Below, one piece after another: positions 42,827-52,247 of a DNA stretch of 64,000 nt. Both the position numbers and the translations under genes were made by a program. This stretch comes from Paracoccus sp. (in: a-proteobacteria) (GTDB lineage: Bacteria > Pseudomonadota > Alphaproteobacteria > Rhodobacterales > Rhodobacteraceae). A model generated the notes under the pieces. The model saw only the letters and a list, made by a program, of their open reading frames with translations, did not search any database and was not told the origin of the DNA. Numbering within the stretch: position 1 is the stretch's first letter; each line of letters begins with the position of its first letter. The stretch spans positions 1 through 64,000 of the forward strand of contig NZ_JAUNTO010000016.1 of assembly GCF_030538655.1 (NCBI RefSeq), written 5' to 3'.

Positions 42827-44272
42827 ATGAGACGCCATCGCAATGTGAAAATCGTCGCCACGCTTGGCCCGGCCTCCAGCGACTATGAAACCATCCTTGC
42901 CCTGGCCGAGGCCGGGGCCGATGTGTTTCGCCTGAACATGAGCCACGGCAGCCATGACGATCACCGCGCCCGCCACGCCGCCATCCGCCGCGTCGAAGAG
43001 GAAACCGGCCGCCCCATTGCCATCCTGGCCGACCTGCAAGGCCCGAAACTGCGCGTCGGCCCCTTTGCCCACGGTCCCCATGATCTGGCCGAAGGCGACA
43101 GCTTCCGCTTTGATCTGGATGCCGTGCCCGGTGACGCCCAACGGGTGCAACTGCCTCACCCCGAGATTTTCGCCGCCCTGCAACCTGGATCGGAACTGCT
43201 GGTCAATGACGGCAAGATCCGTTTGCGCGTCGATGACTGCGGCCCGGATTTTGCCAATTGCACCGTGACGGTGGGCGGCACGATTTCCGACCGCAAGGGC
43301 GTGAACGTGCCCGATGTGGTGCTGCCGCTGGCCGCCCTGTCCGACAAGGATCGTGACGATCTGGAATTCGCCTGCGAACTGGGGGTGGACTGGCTGGCGC
43401 TGTCCTTTGTCCAGCGCCCCGAGGATGTCGAGGAGGCCAAGCAACTGGCGCGGGGCCGTGCCGCCATTCTCTCCAAGATCGAAAAACCCGCCGCGGTCAA
43501 GGCTTTCACTGAAATTCTGGCCGTATCCGATGGCATCATGGTGGCGCGCGGCGATCTGGGGGTGGAACTGCCGGTGCATTCGGTGCCGCCGATTCAGAAA
43601 CGTCTGGTGCGCCATTGCCGCGCGGCGGCCAAGCCGGTGATCGTCGCCACGCAGATGCTGGAATCCATGATCGAAAGCCCGATGCCCACGCGGGCCGAGG
43701 TCAGCGACGTGGCCACCGCCATCTATGAGGGCACCGACGCCATCATGCTGTCCGCCGAAAGCGCGGCAGGCCAGTATCCGGTCGAGGCCGTCACCACGAT
43801 GGACAGCGTGGCGCGCAGCGTCGAAAGCGACCCGACCTATCGCGAGATCATCGAATCCAGCCGCAAGGCCAAGCTGCACAGCATTGCCGACGGGATCGTG
43901 ACCGCCGCGCGCGAGATTGCCGAAACCACCGACATCGCCGCGATCTGTGCCTTTACGCAATCCGGCGCGACCGCCCGCATCGCCGCGCGCGAACGCCCGC
44001 GTGTGCCGATCATCGCCATGTCCTCGCTGATGGGCACGCTGCGGCGGCTGTCGCTGTCCTGGGGGTGCCATTGCTTCAAGACGCCGGAACTGGTCCGTTT
44101 TAAACAGGCGGTGGTGAATGCGGCCCGCGTTGCCCGCGATCAGGGCTTTGCCGATGACGATGATCATATCGTCGTGGTGGCCGGGGTGCCCTTTAACGTG
44201 CCGGGCACGACGAACATCCTGCGCATCGCGCCTTGCGACGAACGCTTGATCTATCGGACCGACCCTGACTAA
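42827..44272 (+). CDS. pyk: Pyruvate kinase
   Basis: Final glycolytic step, PEP plus ADP to pyruvate plus ATP. The 481-residue product has VKIVATLGPASSDYE, FRLNMSHGSHDDH, ILADLQGPKLRVG, the K+/Mg2+ region ILSKIEKPAAVKAF, DGIMVARGDLGVELP and KPVIVATQMLESMI. Start at 42827 (MRRHRNVKIVATLGPAS) behind AAAAGGAC. A frame to 42767 adds 20 residues with no homology. A small membrane-protein frame follows at once. The divergent neighbour is the amidohydrolase. Confidence 0.97.
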   Translation: MRRHRNVKIVATLGPASSDYETILALAEAGADVFRLNMSHGSHDDHRARHAAIRRVEEETGRPIAILADLQGPKLRVGPFAHGPHDLAEGDSFRFDLDAVPGDAQRVQLPHPEIFAALQPGSELLVNDGKIRLRVDDCGPDFANCTVTVGGTISDRKGVNVPDVVLPLAALSDKDRDDLEFACELGVDWLALSFVQRPEDVEEAKQLARGRAAILSKIEKPAAVKAFTEILAVSDGIMVARGDLGVELPVHSVPPIQKRLVRHCRAAAKPVIVATQMLESMIESPMPTRAEVSDVATAIYEGTDAIMLSAESAAGQYPVEAVTTMDSVARSVESDPTYREIIESSRKAKLHSIADGIVTAAREIAETTDIAAICAFTQSGATARIAARERPRVPIIAMSSLMGTLRRLSLSWGCHCFKTPELVRFKQAVVNAARVARDQGFADDDDHIVVVAGVPFNVPGTTNILRIAPCDERLIYRTDPD

Positions 44273-44308
44273 GTGGCGGTGAACGTTTCAATCTATCGCG
44301 TGACCTAT

Positions 44309-44545
44309 ATGACCGACCTTCTGCTTCTTGGCGGCATTGCCCTGTGCCTGCTGTCGGTGATCTTTGCCATCGTGCAACTGGCCCAGACCCGGCCGCCCCG
44401 TGCGGCGGCGATTTTGCTGGTGCTGGGCCTTGCCGCCATTCTGGCGGTGACGTTCCTGGATGGCCCGACCCGGATCAGCACTGATGGTATTGCCGAGGCA
44501 TGGCACCGGGTGACGGGCGATGCCGCCCCGCAACCCGCGCAATAA
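44309..44545 (+). CDS. Small two-span membrane protein
   Basis: Not recognised. 78 residues with hydrophobic segments at about 3-25 (LLLLGGIALCLLSVIFAIVQ) and 33-50 (AAAILLVLGLAAILAVTF), and a short polar tail. The frame extends back to a GTG at 44273 directly after the pyk stop, adding 12 residues. The ATG at 44309 begins right before the hydrophobic part. Neither has a clear ribosome site. It lies between pyk and rpmI, and probably reads from the pyk promoter. Confidence 0.6.
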   Translation: MTDLLLLGGIALCLLSVIFAIVQLAQTRPPRAAAILLVLGLAAILAVTFLDGPTRISTDGIAEAWHRVTGDAAPQPAQ

Positions 44546-44549
44546 CCGC

Positions 44550-44578
44550 TTGCATTTACCCCCCCGCGCCTCTATACG
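44550..44578 (+). promoter_or_regulatory. Candidate promoter of rpmI-rplT
   Basis: TTGCAT (44550-44555), a 17-base spacer and TATACG (44573-44578), 73 bases before rpmI. The infC gene that often precedes rpmI is absent here, so the pair needs its own promoter. Confidence 0.5.
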
Positions 44579-44651
44579 GCGCGCTTCCACCCGCGTGGCC
44601 GGCCCCTTTTGGCATTGCCGAGCCGCGCGTTCACTCTGAAAGGAGACGAAA

Positions 44652-44852
44652 ATGCCTAAGATGAAGACCAAAGCGGCCGCGAAAAAGCGGTTCTCGATGA
44701 CGGCGACGGGCAAGGTCAAATCGGGTCAGGCCGGCAAACGCCACGGCATGATCAAACGCACGACCAAGTTCATCCGCGATGCGCGCGGCACGATGATCCT
44801 CAGCGAAGCTGATACCAAGATCGTCAAGAAATACATGCCCTACGACCGCTGA
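44652..44852 (+). CDS. rpmI: 50S ribosomal protein L35
   Basis: 66-residue basic protein, [20 protein letters not shown] followed by RHGMIKR and a long basic stretch, matching L35 in length and composition. AAAGGAG lies seven bases before the ATG. rplT follows after 13 bases. The leader of about 70 bases after the predicted start site shows no obvious L20-type pseudoknot by eye. Confidence 0.97.
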   Translation: MPKMKTKAAAKKRFSMTATGKVKSGQAGKRHGMIKRTTKFIRDARGTMILSEADTKIVKKYMPYDR

Positions 44853-44865
44853 GGAGAGCTGAGAT

Positions 44866-45225
44866 ATGTCCCGCGTTAAATCCGGCAAAGTCACCCACGC
44901 CCGCCACAAAAAGGTTCTGGATCAGGCCAAGGGCTATTACGGCAACCGCTCGCGCAACTTCCGCACCGCGACCCAGGCCGTTGACAAAGCCAACCAATAT
45001 GCGACCCGCGACCGTAAAAACCGCAAGCGCAACTTCCGCGCGCTGTGGATTCAGCGGATCAACGCCGCCGTTCGCGCCATCGACGCCGATCTGACCTATT
45101 CGCGCTTTATCAACCTGCTGGCGAAATCCGGCATCGAGGTTGACCGCAAGGTTCTGGCCGATCTGGCCGTTCATGAACCCGAGGCATTCGGCGCGATCGT
45201 CGAAAAAGCCCGCGCCGCCGCCTAA
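44866..45225 (+). CDS. rplT: 50S ribosomal protein L20
   Basis: 119-residue RNA-binding protein needed for early 50S assembly. [26 protein letters not shown] opens the long basic helix, and [26 protein letters not shown] is the conserved globular start. Ribosome site GAGGAGA. A terminator follows 23 bases after the stop. Confidence 0.98.
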   Translation: MSRVKSGKVTHARHKKVLDQAKGYYGNRSRNFRTATQAVDKANQYATRDRKNRKRNFRALWIQRINAAVRAIDADLTYSRFINLLAKSGIEVDRKVLADLAVHEPEAFGAIVEKARAAA

Positions 45226-45248
45226 GCTGCGCCGCATCGGAGTGAAGG

Positions 45249-45275
45249 GCCGTCCCATTCGGGGCGGCTTTTTTT
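45249..45275 (+). terminator. Rho-independent terminator after rplT
   Basis: GCCGTCCC (45249-45256), loop ATTC, GGGGCGGC (45261-45268), with one G-U pair in the RNA, followed by seven T. Confidence 0.9.
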
Positions 45276-46575
45276 ATGTCAAGATTGCCCCGCACAGCGT
45301 GCTGCGGGGGTATTGGGGGGACTGTCAAAGAGAGGCCCCTTCATAGATGCGGCCCTCGGCCACCCGCATTGCGGCACCGTGCAAAAGCCGGATCGACCTT
45401 CCGGAGTGCGTATATTCTTTTGCTGTCGCTTGATTGTTCCTGATCCGAGATGCCTTGCGGCATGTCGTGTGCTGATGGTTCTTGGTCCACGCAGGGGGGG
45501 CAGGCCGCGCATCCTGTGGATGCTTGAACGGATCGGGTGGAATGCGGAAAGCCGTGCCGCACGGGCTGCGGCAAAAATTAAAATCGAGACCAGCAAGAAC
45601 AGGCGAAAGCCTGCGAAATTCACGTGCCGTTCCTGCTGTCGAAGATATTGTCGAAACATAAGCTACCTGACGAATCGCTTGAAGTTTCAGTTAAGCATGG
45701 TTTCGTAAAGAAAAGATTGACCGTTACCGGATGGTCAAAAAGATTCAGCAATATTTATCCCAAGGGGTCGTCCTGTCCGGTGGCGCATTGCAACGATAGA
45801 TCAATATGAACCGCCGAATGTGGACGATTTAACGTAACCACAAACGACCGGCGATTTCGATCGCCACTAAATTTTCCCAGTCAACGCACGACCAGCGCAA
45901 AGCCGATGAACCGTCACTCGCCGCAGCAGATGGCGTCACCAAGCCCAATCCGCCCTGAAACGTGGCCCAGAGTGGTGGGCCATAGCACCGTCAAGAAAGG
46001 CAAAGCCCCTCACAGAATCGGGTGCCTTCGACTTGCTTCCGTCAGCCATCACAGAAATGCCCGCGCGCATGGCGGATGTCCGCTTCGGGAACGGCGATGG
46101 TCGTGGTTTCCTGTGTGCATAATCGGCCTTTTGTTGCCGCGGCCAAAAGGGTTGTTAGCCGGGATCGCGTGAAAATCTCTGTTTGAACACAGGGCGATTT
46201 TTATTGCGGAGTTCAAGTTGCGCCCGCGCATCCCTTAATTTTGGAAAGATCAGTTGGAATATTATAACTAAAAGGGCGTGCCGTTCGTTTGCCGGCTGAC
46301 TCTCTCGGCTTATGCCCCGCACATGAGAATACATCACGCGCTCAGGTGGCTTTTCTGTTTATAAGCTGTTTTTCGGGCAGTTATACGCATCACCACCTGC
46401 TTTTATCACCCGGCAAACCCGTATGGATTCCACGTCATCCAGCCGACAAAGCCTGCCGCCGGGGCCGATCATGCGACCCCACCCGATCCGCCCACCCCTA
46501 ATCATTTCCTGTTTACCCAAATACGCATCTTGAGGCGGGCCGTGCTGATGTGAAATGTCCGCGCAACGCGCGCAG
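45276..46575. other. 1.3-kb gene-poor, relatively AT-rich stretch
   Basis: No reading frame here has a ribosome site plus a recognisable domain or the strong third-position G/C bias of the flanking genes. Frames at 45624-45809 and 45906-46172 are open but look random. Base composition is visibly lower in G+C than both sides. Small hairpins occur (for example CCTTTTG ... CAAAAGG near 46127-46149). It may be a decayed gene or mobile-element scar, or a regulatory region. I recognise no transposase or terminal inverted repeats. Confidence 0.6.
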
Positions 46576-46627
46576 CCTGTGCACAGGTTGTGCACGCCCT
46601 GTGCACAGGTTGTGCACGCCCTGTGCA
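46576..46627. repeat. 22-bp tandem repeat, 2.4 units, each with a palindrome
   Basis: Two identical 22-base units (46576-46597, 46598-46619) and the first eight bases of a third. Each unit starts with the 12-bp perfect palindrome CCTGTGCACAGG and continues with TTGTGCAC, so GTGCAC recurs on one DNA face every two turns. It lies 158 bases before the P450 start and resembles an operator or iteron array. Confidence 0.85.
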
Positions 46628-46784
46628 GCCAAAAACCCAGCAAATGCTGGCTCAATTTGCCCCGCTGTTGCGCCGAAACCGCCACGCAACGCCCGCTGCC
46701 GTTGCGCATCCGCAGATGCTCACACAGCCGTTGTTGGCGGCCTGTCCGCTTTCGGTCTATGCTGGCACAGAACAGGGGGGCAGG

Positions 46785-48143
46785 ATGGACAGCACAAGGC
46801 AAGAGCCGGTCAAGGTCCATCTGGCCACGCGCCCCCTGGGGATCATCGCCTCGGCCATGACGGCGCGGCGTAACCTGTTGGAACTTATCCCGGAACTGGC
46901 GCTGCGTCAGCCGATGGTGTCGGGCAAGCTGGGCATCCGCTGGCATATGGTGATGGACCCGGACGCGCTGGAACGGGTGCTCAAGGACCGGGTGGACGAC
47001 TATCCCAAGTCCTCGGTCACGCGGATGCTGCTGGAACCTGCAATCGGCCAGTCTCTGTTCGTGGCCGAAGGTGCGCATTGGCGCTGGCAGCGCCGCGCCG
47101 CTGCCCCGGTTTTCGCCACCCGCAACGTGCAGGCTCTGGGCCCGGTGATGACGGCGGCAGCGCGGGCCAGTGCCGCGCGGATCGCGCGCGCGAACGACCA
47201 GTCCATTGATATGTTTCAGGAAACGGTCGCGGCGACCTTCGAGGTGATCTCGGATGTGACCTTTTCAGGCGATGACGTATTCGACCGCGACATCGTTCAC
47301 GGCGCGATTGATGCCTATATCGCGCAAACGGCCAAAGTGTCGGTGCTGGATGTGCTGGGCCTGCCCGCCTGGGTGCCGCGTCCGGGGCGGCTGATCTCGG
47401 GGGCGTCGCTGAAACGGATGAAGTCCTTCGCCGACCGCGCCATTGCGGACCGCGCCACCCGCGGGCCGCGCCCGGTGCCTGATCTGCTGGACCTGCTGCT
47501 GGCCGGACAAGACCCGGAAACCGGCCGCCGGATGAGCCGCGACGAACTGCGTGACAACCTGCTGACCTTCATCGTCGCGGGCCATGAAACCACGGCGCTG
47601 ACGCTGGCCTGGGCGCTGTATCTGTGCGCTTTTGATCCCGCGATTCAGGACCGCGCCGCAGCCGAGGCGCAGGCTGTTCTGGCGGGCCGCGACGCTGCCG
47701 AGGCGGCAGATCTGCCCGCGCTGCGCTTGCTGACGCGTATCGTCGATGAAACGCTGCGCCTGTATCCACCGGCCGCCTTTCTGTCGCGCACGGCCCGCAA
47801 GGCCGATACCCTTGGCGGGCGCGAGGTGCGGCCCGGCGATACCGTCATGCTGCCGATCTATGCGCTGCACCGGCACCGGATGTGGTGGCGCGACCCCGAT
47901 GCCTTTGACCCCGACCGTTTCCTGACGCCACCCGCCAGAAACACCTTTTTACCCTTTGGGGCCGGGCCGCGTATCTGCATCGGCGCGAATTTCGCCGTGC
48001 AAGAGGCGGTCATCATCCTTGCCACGCTGCTGGCGCGGTTCCGGTTCCATCTTGCCCCTGACCACCCCTTGCCGCAGCCCCGCATGATCCTGACCCTTCG
48101 CCCGGCCCAAGGCGTATGGTTGCGCATAACGCCACGGGCGTGA
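46785..48143 (+). CDS. Cytochrome P450
   Basis: A 452-residue soluble haem-thiolate monooxygenase. Diagnostic parts: I-helix FIVAGHETTALTLAWAL, K-helix ETLRLYPP (ExxR), PERF-like DAFDPDRFL, and the haem loop FGAGPRICIGANFA with the cysteine ligand. The sequence resembles CYP families of fatty-acid or terpene hydroxylases in general shape, but the substrate cannot be read. The frame is open back to 46590 through the 22-bp repeats. The ATG at 46785 behind a GGGGGG/CAGG stretch gives MDSTRQEPVKVHLATRPLG and is chosen. No ferredoxin or reductase gene is adjacent. Confidence 0.93.
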   Translation: MDSTRQEPVKVHLATRPLGIIASAMTARRNLLELIPELALRQPMVSGKLGIRWHMVMDPDALERVLKDRVDDYPKSSVTRMLLEPAIGQSLFVAEGAHWRWQRRAAAPVFATRNVQALGPVMTAAARASAARIARANDQSIDMFQETVAATFEVISDVTFSGDDVFDRDIVHGAIDAYIAQTAKVSVLDVLGLPAWVPRPGRLISGASLKRMKSFADRAIADRATRGPRPVPDLLDLLLAGQDPETGRRMSRDELRDNLLTFIVAGHETTALTLAWALYLCAFDPAIQDRAAAEAQAVLAGRDAAEAADLPALRLLTRIVDETLRLYPPAAFLSRTARKADTLGGREVRPGDTVMLPIYALHRHRMWWRDPDAFDPDRFLTPPARNTFLPFGAGPRICIGANFAVQEAVIILATLLARFRFHLAPDHPLPQPRMILTLRPAQGVWLRITPRA

Positions 48144-48184
48144 TATGCGCAGGCAGTCTTGTTCCTGAGTTTCAGTTTCCTGCC

Positions 48185-49282
48185 ATGCGCCCGATTCCCG
48201 ATCATCAGACCTTTCTGGAAACCCGCCATTTTGCCTCGCTTGACGGGTTGCGCTTTATCTGTATCGCGGCGGTGCTGTGGCATCATTCCGATGTGATGCG
48301 CACCGTGGACATGGCGCTGGCCAAGCGTGGCTTTACCGGGGTGGACTTTTTCTTTGTCATCAGCGGCTATCTGATTACCACGCTGCTGCTGCGGGAACGC
48401 GCGAACAAAGGGGCGGTGTCGCTGCGCGGGTTCTATTGGCGCCGGTTCCTGCGCATCGTTCCCATCTATTTTCTGGCCGTCACCGCCGTGTCCGCCTATT
48501 ACATTCTGGTCAAGGGGCAGACGCAGTATCTTGAAATCCTGCCGTTTTATTACCTGTTCCTGTCCAACTATCTGACCGAGCACATCCCCACGCTGTCGAT
48601 CACATGGTCGCTGTCGGTCGAGGAACAATACTATGTCGTCTGGCCCCTGCTGTTGATCCTGACACCGTGGCGGTGGGTGCCCGCGCTGCTGGTGGCGCTG
48701 ATCGCGCTGAACATTGCCGGGGCGGTGGGTGCGCTGGCCCCCTTTGGCATCCACGCGTTCGAGCTTGGGCCGCTGTGGCTGCGGATCGGCACTTTTGGTT
48801 ACTCGGCCATCCTGATGGGGTCGCTGGCCGCCGTTCTGCTGCACAGCACGCGTGGCTTCAACCTGATCGCGCCGCTTCTGGGGCGTCGCTGGATGCCGCT
48901 GGTGCTGTTTCCGGCGATCATTCTGCTGCTGCAATTCCTGCCGGATAATCTGGTCGGCTGGCCGAACCTGCTGCTGCACGTCACCATGACCGCCGCTCTG
49001 ATCTCGATCGTCATGCGCGAGGATAACATCCTGCGCCCGGCCCTGACGCTGGCCCCTGTGGCGCGCGTTGGGCAGGTCAGCTATGGCATCTATATCTATC
49101 ACCTGATCGCGCTGCATGTGGTGAATATGATCAGCCTGGGGCAGGGGATGGCGCAGTTCCTGATCTATTCTGCTTTGTCTTACCTTATCGCCGAGATCAG
49201 TTTCCGCACGCTTGAGGCATATTTTCAGCAGTTGCGACACAAACAGGTCGGGTCCGTCGGCAGAGCGCCGGAAACGGTCTGA
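48185..49282 (+). CDS. Acyltransferase 3 family membrane protein
   Basis: A 365-residue protein with about ten membrane segments, of the OafA/YrhL acyltransferase 3 family that modifies surface glycans or lipids. N-terminal signature: FASLDGLRFICIAAVLWHHS with the catalytic-type His, then GFTGVDFFFVISGYLITTLLL, FYWRRFLRIVPIYFLAV, and WSLSVEEQYYVVWPLLL. It starts 41 bases after the P450 stop and is probably co-transcribed with it. Earlier in-frame starts overlap the P450. The ATG at 48185 has only a weak ribosome site. Confidence 0.9.
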   Translation: MRPIPDHQTFLETRHFASLDGLRFICIAAVLWHHSDVMRTVDMALAKRGFTGVDFFFVISGYLITTLLLRERANKGAVSLRGFYWRRFLRIVPIYFLAVTAVSAYYILVKGQTQYLEILPFYYLFLSNYLTEHIPTLSITWSLSVEEQYYVVWPLLLILTPWRWVPALLVALIALNIAGAVGALAPFGIHAFELGPLWLRIGTFGYSAILMGSLAAVLLHSTRGFNLIAPLLGRRWMPLVLFPAIILLLQFLPDNLVGWPNLLLHVTMTAALISIVMREDNILRPALTLAPVARVGQVSYGIYIYHLIALHVVNMISLGQGMAQFLIYSALSYLIAEISFRTLEAYFQQLRHKQVGSVGRAPETV

Positions 49283-49347
49283 AACGCTTGCATGGTTGCG
49301 CAAACAGGCAGACAGTCCCTCTAGGGTAGAAAAGAACGGGGGACATC

Positions 49348-50757
49348 ATGGTCTGGATGATAGATCAACTGAATACGATCTTCTGGGGCTATATCCTGAT
49401 CTATGGCTTGCTGGGCGTAGGTCTGTTTCTGACGATCCGGCTGGGTTTCTTGCAGTTCCGTCACTTTGGCGAGCTGTTTCGCTGTGTGATCGGGTCGGGA
49501 TCATCCGACAAGGACGGTATTTCGCCCTTTCAGGCGCTGACCGTATCGCTGGCCAGCCGCGTCGGCACCGGCAACATCACCGGGGTTGCGGTGGCGCTGA
49601 CCCAGGGCGGACCGGGGGCGATCTTCTGGATGTGGATGGTGGCGCTGGTCGGCATGGCGACGGCCTATGCCGAATCAATGCTGGCGCAGCTTTACAAGGT
49701 GCATGGTCCCGGCGGCATGTATCGCGGTGGCCCGGCCTATTACATCTCGAATGGCCTGGGGATGCCATGGCTGGGCGCGGTGTTTTCGGTCGCGCTGATT
49801 ATCTGTTTCGGACTGATTTTCAACGCCGTGCAGGCCAATTCTATCGCCGAGGCCGTCACTGGCGTGACCGGCGTCAACAAGCTGTGGATCGGGTTGGGTG
49901 TCGCGGTTCTGTCTGGCATCATCATCTTTGGCGGTATTCCCAAAATCGCGCGTGTGGCTGAATTTGTGGTGCCCTTCATGGCGGGTGCCTATCTGCTGGC
50001 TGCTCTCTGGGTGCTGGTCACGAATTTCAGCGAAGTGCCCGGCGTTCTGGGCCATATCGTGAAAAACGCCTTTGGGATCGAACAGGCCGCATGGGGCACG
50101 GCCGGCGGCATCATGGCTGCGGCACTGAACGGCATCAAGCGTGGTCTGTTCTCGAACGAGGCGGGTATGGGGTCGGCCCCCAATATCGCCGCGGTTGCCA
50201 CGCCGAACCCGCATCACCCCTCGAGCCAAGGTTTCGTGCAGGCGCTTGGGGTGTTCATCGACACGATACTGGTCTGCACCGCGACTGCTGTGATGATCCT
50301 GCTGTCGGGCGTGATCCCTTCGGAATCGCTGACCGGGGTGGCGCTGACGCAGGCCGCTTTGGGCGAACATTTCGGCGGTTTCGGGCATACGTTCGTTGCT
50401 GTGGCGATCTTCTTTTTCGCCTTTACCTCGATCATCGGGAACTATGCCTATGCTGAAAATGCCGTGATCTTTCTGGGCCATGGCAACCCGACGATTGTCA
50501 CCGCTCTGCGTGTGGGCGTTATGGCCATGGTGGTCTGGGGTGCGATGCAGGCGGTAAAGACAGTGTTCGATTTCGCCGATGCCTCGATGGGGGTGATGGC
50601 GACGATCAACCTGATCGCCGTGGTGCTGCTGTCGGGCACCGTCGCCGCCGTCACGCGCGATTATCTGCGCCAGCGGGCCGACGGGCGCGAGCCGGAATTC
50701 CGCGTCAGCGATCATCCGGGGATCGCCCCCGGCGTGGATCGCGGCATCTGGGGCTGA
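49348..50757 (+). CDS. Alanine/glycine:cation symporter (AGCS family)
   Basis: A 469-residue, about eleven-segment Na+-coupled amino-acid importer. Signature GVGLFLTIRLGFLQFRHF, SLASRVGTGNITGVAVALTQGGPGAIFWMW (residues about 68-97), RGLFSNEAGMGSAPNIAA and PHHPSSQGFVQALGVFIDT are diagnostic. The usual family motif has AGTGNI where this protein has VGTGNI, a conservative change. RBS GGGGG is eight bases ahead of the ATG. It stands between the acyltransferase and pheS. No regulatory leader such as a glycine riboswitch is visible in the 65-base gap. Confidence 0.95.
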   Translation: MVWMIDQLNTIFWGYILIYGLLGVGLFLTIRLGFLQFRHFGELFRCVIGSGSSDKDGISPFQALTVSLASRVGTGNITGVAVALTQGGPGAIFWMWMVALVGMATAYAESMLAQLYKVHGPGGMYRGGPAYYISNGLGMPWLGAVFSVALIICFGLIFNAVQANSIAEAVTGVTGVNKLWIGLGVAVLSGIIIFGGIPKIARVAEFVVPFMAGAYLLAALWVLVTNFSEVPGVLGHIVKNAFGIEQAAWGTAGGIMAAALNGIKRGLFSNEAGMGSAPNIAAVATPNPHHPSSQGFVQALGVFIDTILVCTATAVMILLSGVIPSESLTGVALTQAALGEHFGGFGHTFVAVAIFFFAFTSIIGNYAYAENAVIFLGHGNPTIVTALRVGVMAMVVWGAMQAVKTVFDFADASMGVMATINLIAVVLLSGTVAAVTRDYLRQRADGREPEFRVSDHPGIAPGVDRGIWG

Positions 50758-50791
50758 CCGGGGCCGCTGCGCCTTGATGCGGAACGAAATT

Positions 50792-50822
50792 GCGGGCGCG
50801 GCGGTCTTTTCGCCGCGCCCGC
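50792..50822. other. 12-bp perfect hairpin ahead of pheS
   Basis: GCGGGCGCGGCG (50792-50803) pairs perfectly with CGCCGCGCCCGC (50811-50822), loop GTCTTTT. No T-run follows, so a classical terminator is doubtful. It lies 35 bases after the symporter stop and 39 before pheS and could slow polymerase or protect the 3' end of the symporter message. Confidence 0.75.
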
Positions 50823-50861
50823 TGCATGATAACGCATCCTCCGACCGGAAAGGATGCTGAC

Positions 50862-51944
50862 ATGACCGACCTTGCCCCTCTGCGCCAGACCTGGCTGACC
50901 CGTATTGCCGACGCCACCGACCCTGCCGCGATCGAGGATGTGCGCGTCGCCGCCTTGGGCAAAAAGGGCGAAATCAGCCTGATGATGCGCGAGCTGGGCA
51001 AGATGACGCCCGAGGAACGGCAGATCGCCGGCGTGGCCCTGAACCAGTTGCGCGACGAGGTGGACACGGCCCTGCGCGCCCGCAAGGTAGCGCTTGAGGA
51101 TGCGGCACTGGACGCCCGTCTGCGCGACGAATGGCTGGACGTGACCCTGCCGGGCCGCCCGCGCCCTGCCGGGACGATCCACCCGGTGTCGCAGGTGATG
51201 GAGGAAGTGACGGCGATCTTTGCCGATATGGGTTTCGCCGTGGCCGAAGGGCCGCAGGTTGAATCCGACTGGTATAACTTCGACGCGCTGAACATTGCCC
51301 CCGAACACCCCGCGCGGCAGGAACATGACACGTTTTTCATGGCGCGGGCGGCGGGGGATGATCGCCCGCCGCATGTGCTGCGCACCCATACCAGCCCGGT
51401 GCAGATCCGCGCGATGCAGGATCAGGGCGCGCCCATCCGTATCATCGCGCCGGGCCGCGTTTACCGGATGGACATGGACCAGACCCACACCCCTATGTTC
51501 CATCAGGTCGAGGGGCTGGCCATCGACCGCGACATTTCCATGGCGCAGTTGAAATGGACGCTGGAAGAATTCTGCCGCGCCTTTTTCGAGGTGGGTGAGG
51601 TTGAGTTGCGCTTCCGCGCGTCGCATTTTCCGTTTACTGAGCCTTCGGCCGAGGTGGACATTCGCTGTTCCTGGGAAGGCGGCACGCTGAAAATCGGGCA
51701 GGGGGATTCTTGGCTGGAGATTTTGGGCTCCGGCATGGTGCATCCCAAGGTTTTGCAGGCGGGCGGGATTGATCCGGCTGAATGGCAGGGGTTTGCCTTC
51801 GGCATGGGGATCGACCGGATTGCGATGTTGAAATATGGGATACCGGATTTGCGCGCGTTCTTTGAGAGTGATCTGCGGTGGCTGCGGCATTATGGATTTG
51901 CGGCGGGGGATGTGCCGTCGGTGAGCGGGGGGCTGAGTAGGTGA
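50862..51944 (+). CDS. pheS: Phenylalanyl-tRNA synthetase alpha subunit
   Basis: Catalytic subunit of the alpha2-beta2 synthetase that charges tRNA-Phe. The 360-residue product has an N-terminal coiled-coil arm (residues 1-85), [19 protein letters not shown], motif 2 [13 protein letters not shown] and [23 protein letters not shown], and motif 3 [18 protein letters not shown]. The ATG at 50862 gives [15 protein letters not shown] behind AAAGGATG. An upstream frame adds 24 unconserved residues. Unusually, two low-G+C genes separate it from pheT. The first overlaps its stop in GTGA. Confidence 0.97.
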   Translation: MTDLAPLRQTWLTRIADATDPAAIEDVRVAALGKKGEISLMMRELGKMTPEERQIAGVALNQLRDEVDTALRARKVALEDAALDARLRDEWLDVTLPGRPRPAGTIHPVSQVMEEVTAIFADMGFAVAEGPQVESDWYNFDALNIAPEHPARQEHDTFFMARAAGDDRPPHVLRTHTSPVQIRAMQDQGAPIRIIAPGRVYRMDMDQTHTPMFHQVEGLAIDRDISMAQLKWTLEEFCRAFFEVGEVELRFRASHFPFTEPSAEVDIRCSWEGGTLKIGQGDSWLEILGSGMVHPKVLQAGGIDPAEWQGFAFGMGIDRIAMLKYGIPDLRAFFESDLRWLRHYGFAAGDVPSVSGGLSR

Positions 51945-52246
51945 GTTATCGTATAGATGAAGGTATTAGCGTCACGACTGATCGGCTTGGGTTAAAGTCC
52001 GGGATATATCAAGAGGAGTCCTCCAACCCGTTCGGGCTTGAAAACATATGGCTGGATCAGGACAATCTAAGCCTTCGGTGTTCCCAGGAAGCTAGGGGCG
52101 TGACCGTTACCATCAGTATAAGTTTAGACAAATTAGAGCAGCTTTTTGGGAAAGCGATGAAAGAGTTTCCTGACCAGACTGAAGCTTTTGCATTCCGTTT
52201 GCTAGGCTTGGTCGGTAAAGAAAAGTCGATGAGAAAGCGTAAGTAA
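51941..52246 (+). CDS. Hypothetical protein inserted in pheST (low G+C)
   Basis: Not recognised. 101 residues, soluble, opening [21 protein letters not shown], a beta-rich middle ([33 protein letters not shown]), and a basic end (KEKSMRKRK). Base use is clearly unlike pheS and pheT: codons such as ATA, AGA, TTA, TTT and AAA abound, with overall G+C near half instead of near two thirds. The GTG start shares GTGA with the pheS stop, and the next gene begins one base after its stop, so all would be translated from one message. Probably acquired DNA. Confidence 0.65.
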   Translation: MSYRIDEGISVTTDRLGLKSGIYQEESSNPFGLENIWLDQDNLSLRCSQEARGVTVTISISLDKLEQLFGKAMKEFPDQTEAFAFRLLGLVGKEKSMRKRK

Positions 52247-52247
52247 G

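Noticed and set aside
45906..46172. 88-codon frame as a transposase remnant
   Set aside because: No DDE, HUH or helix-turn-helix pattern, no terminal inverted repeats and no coding bias.
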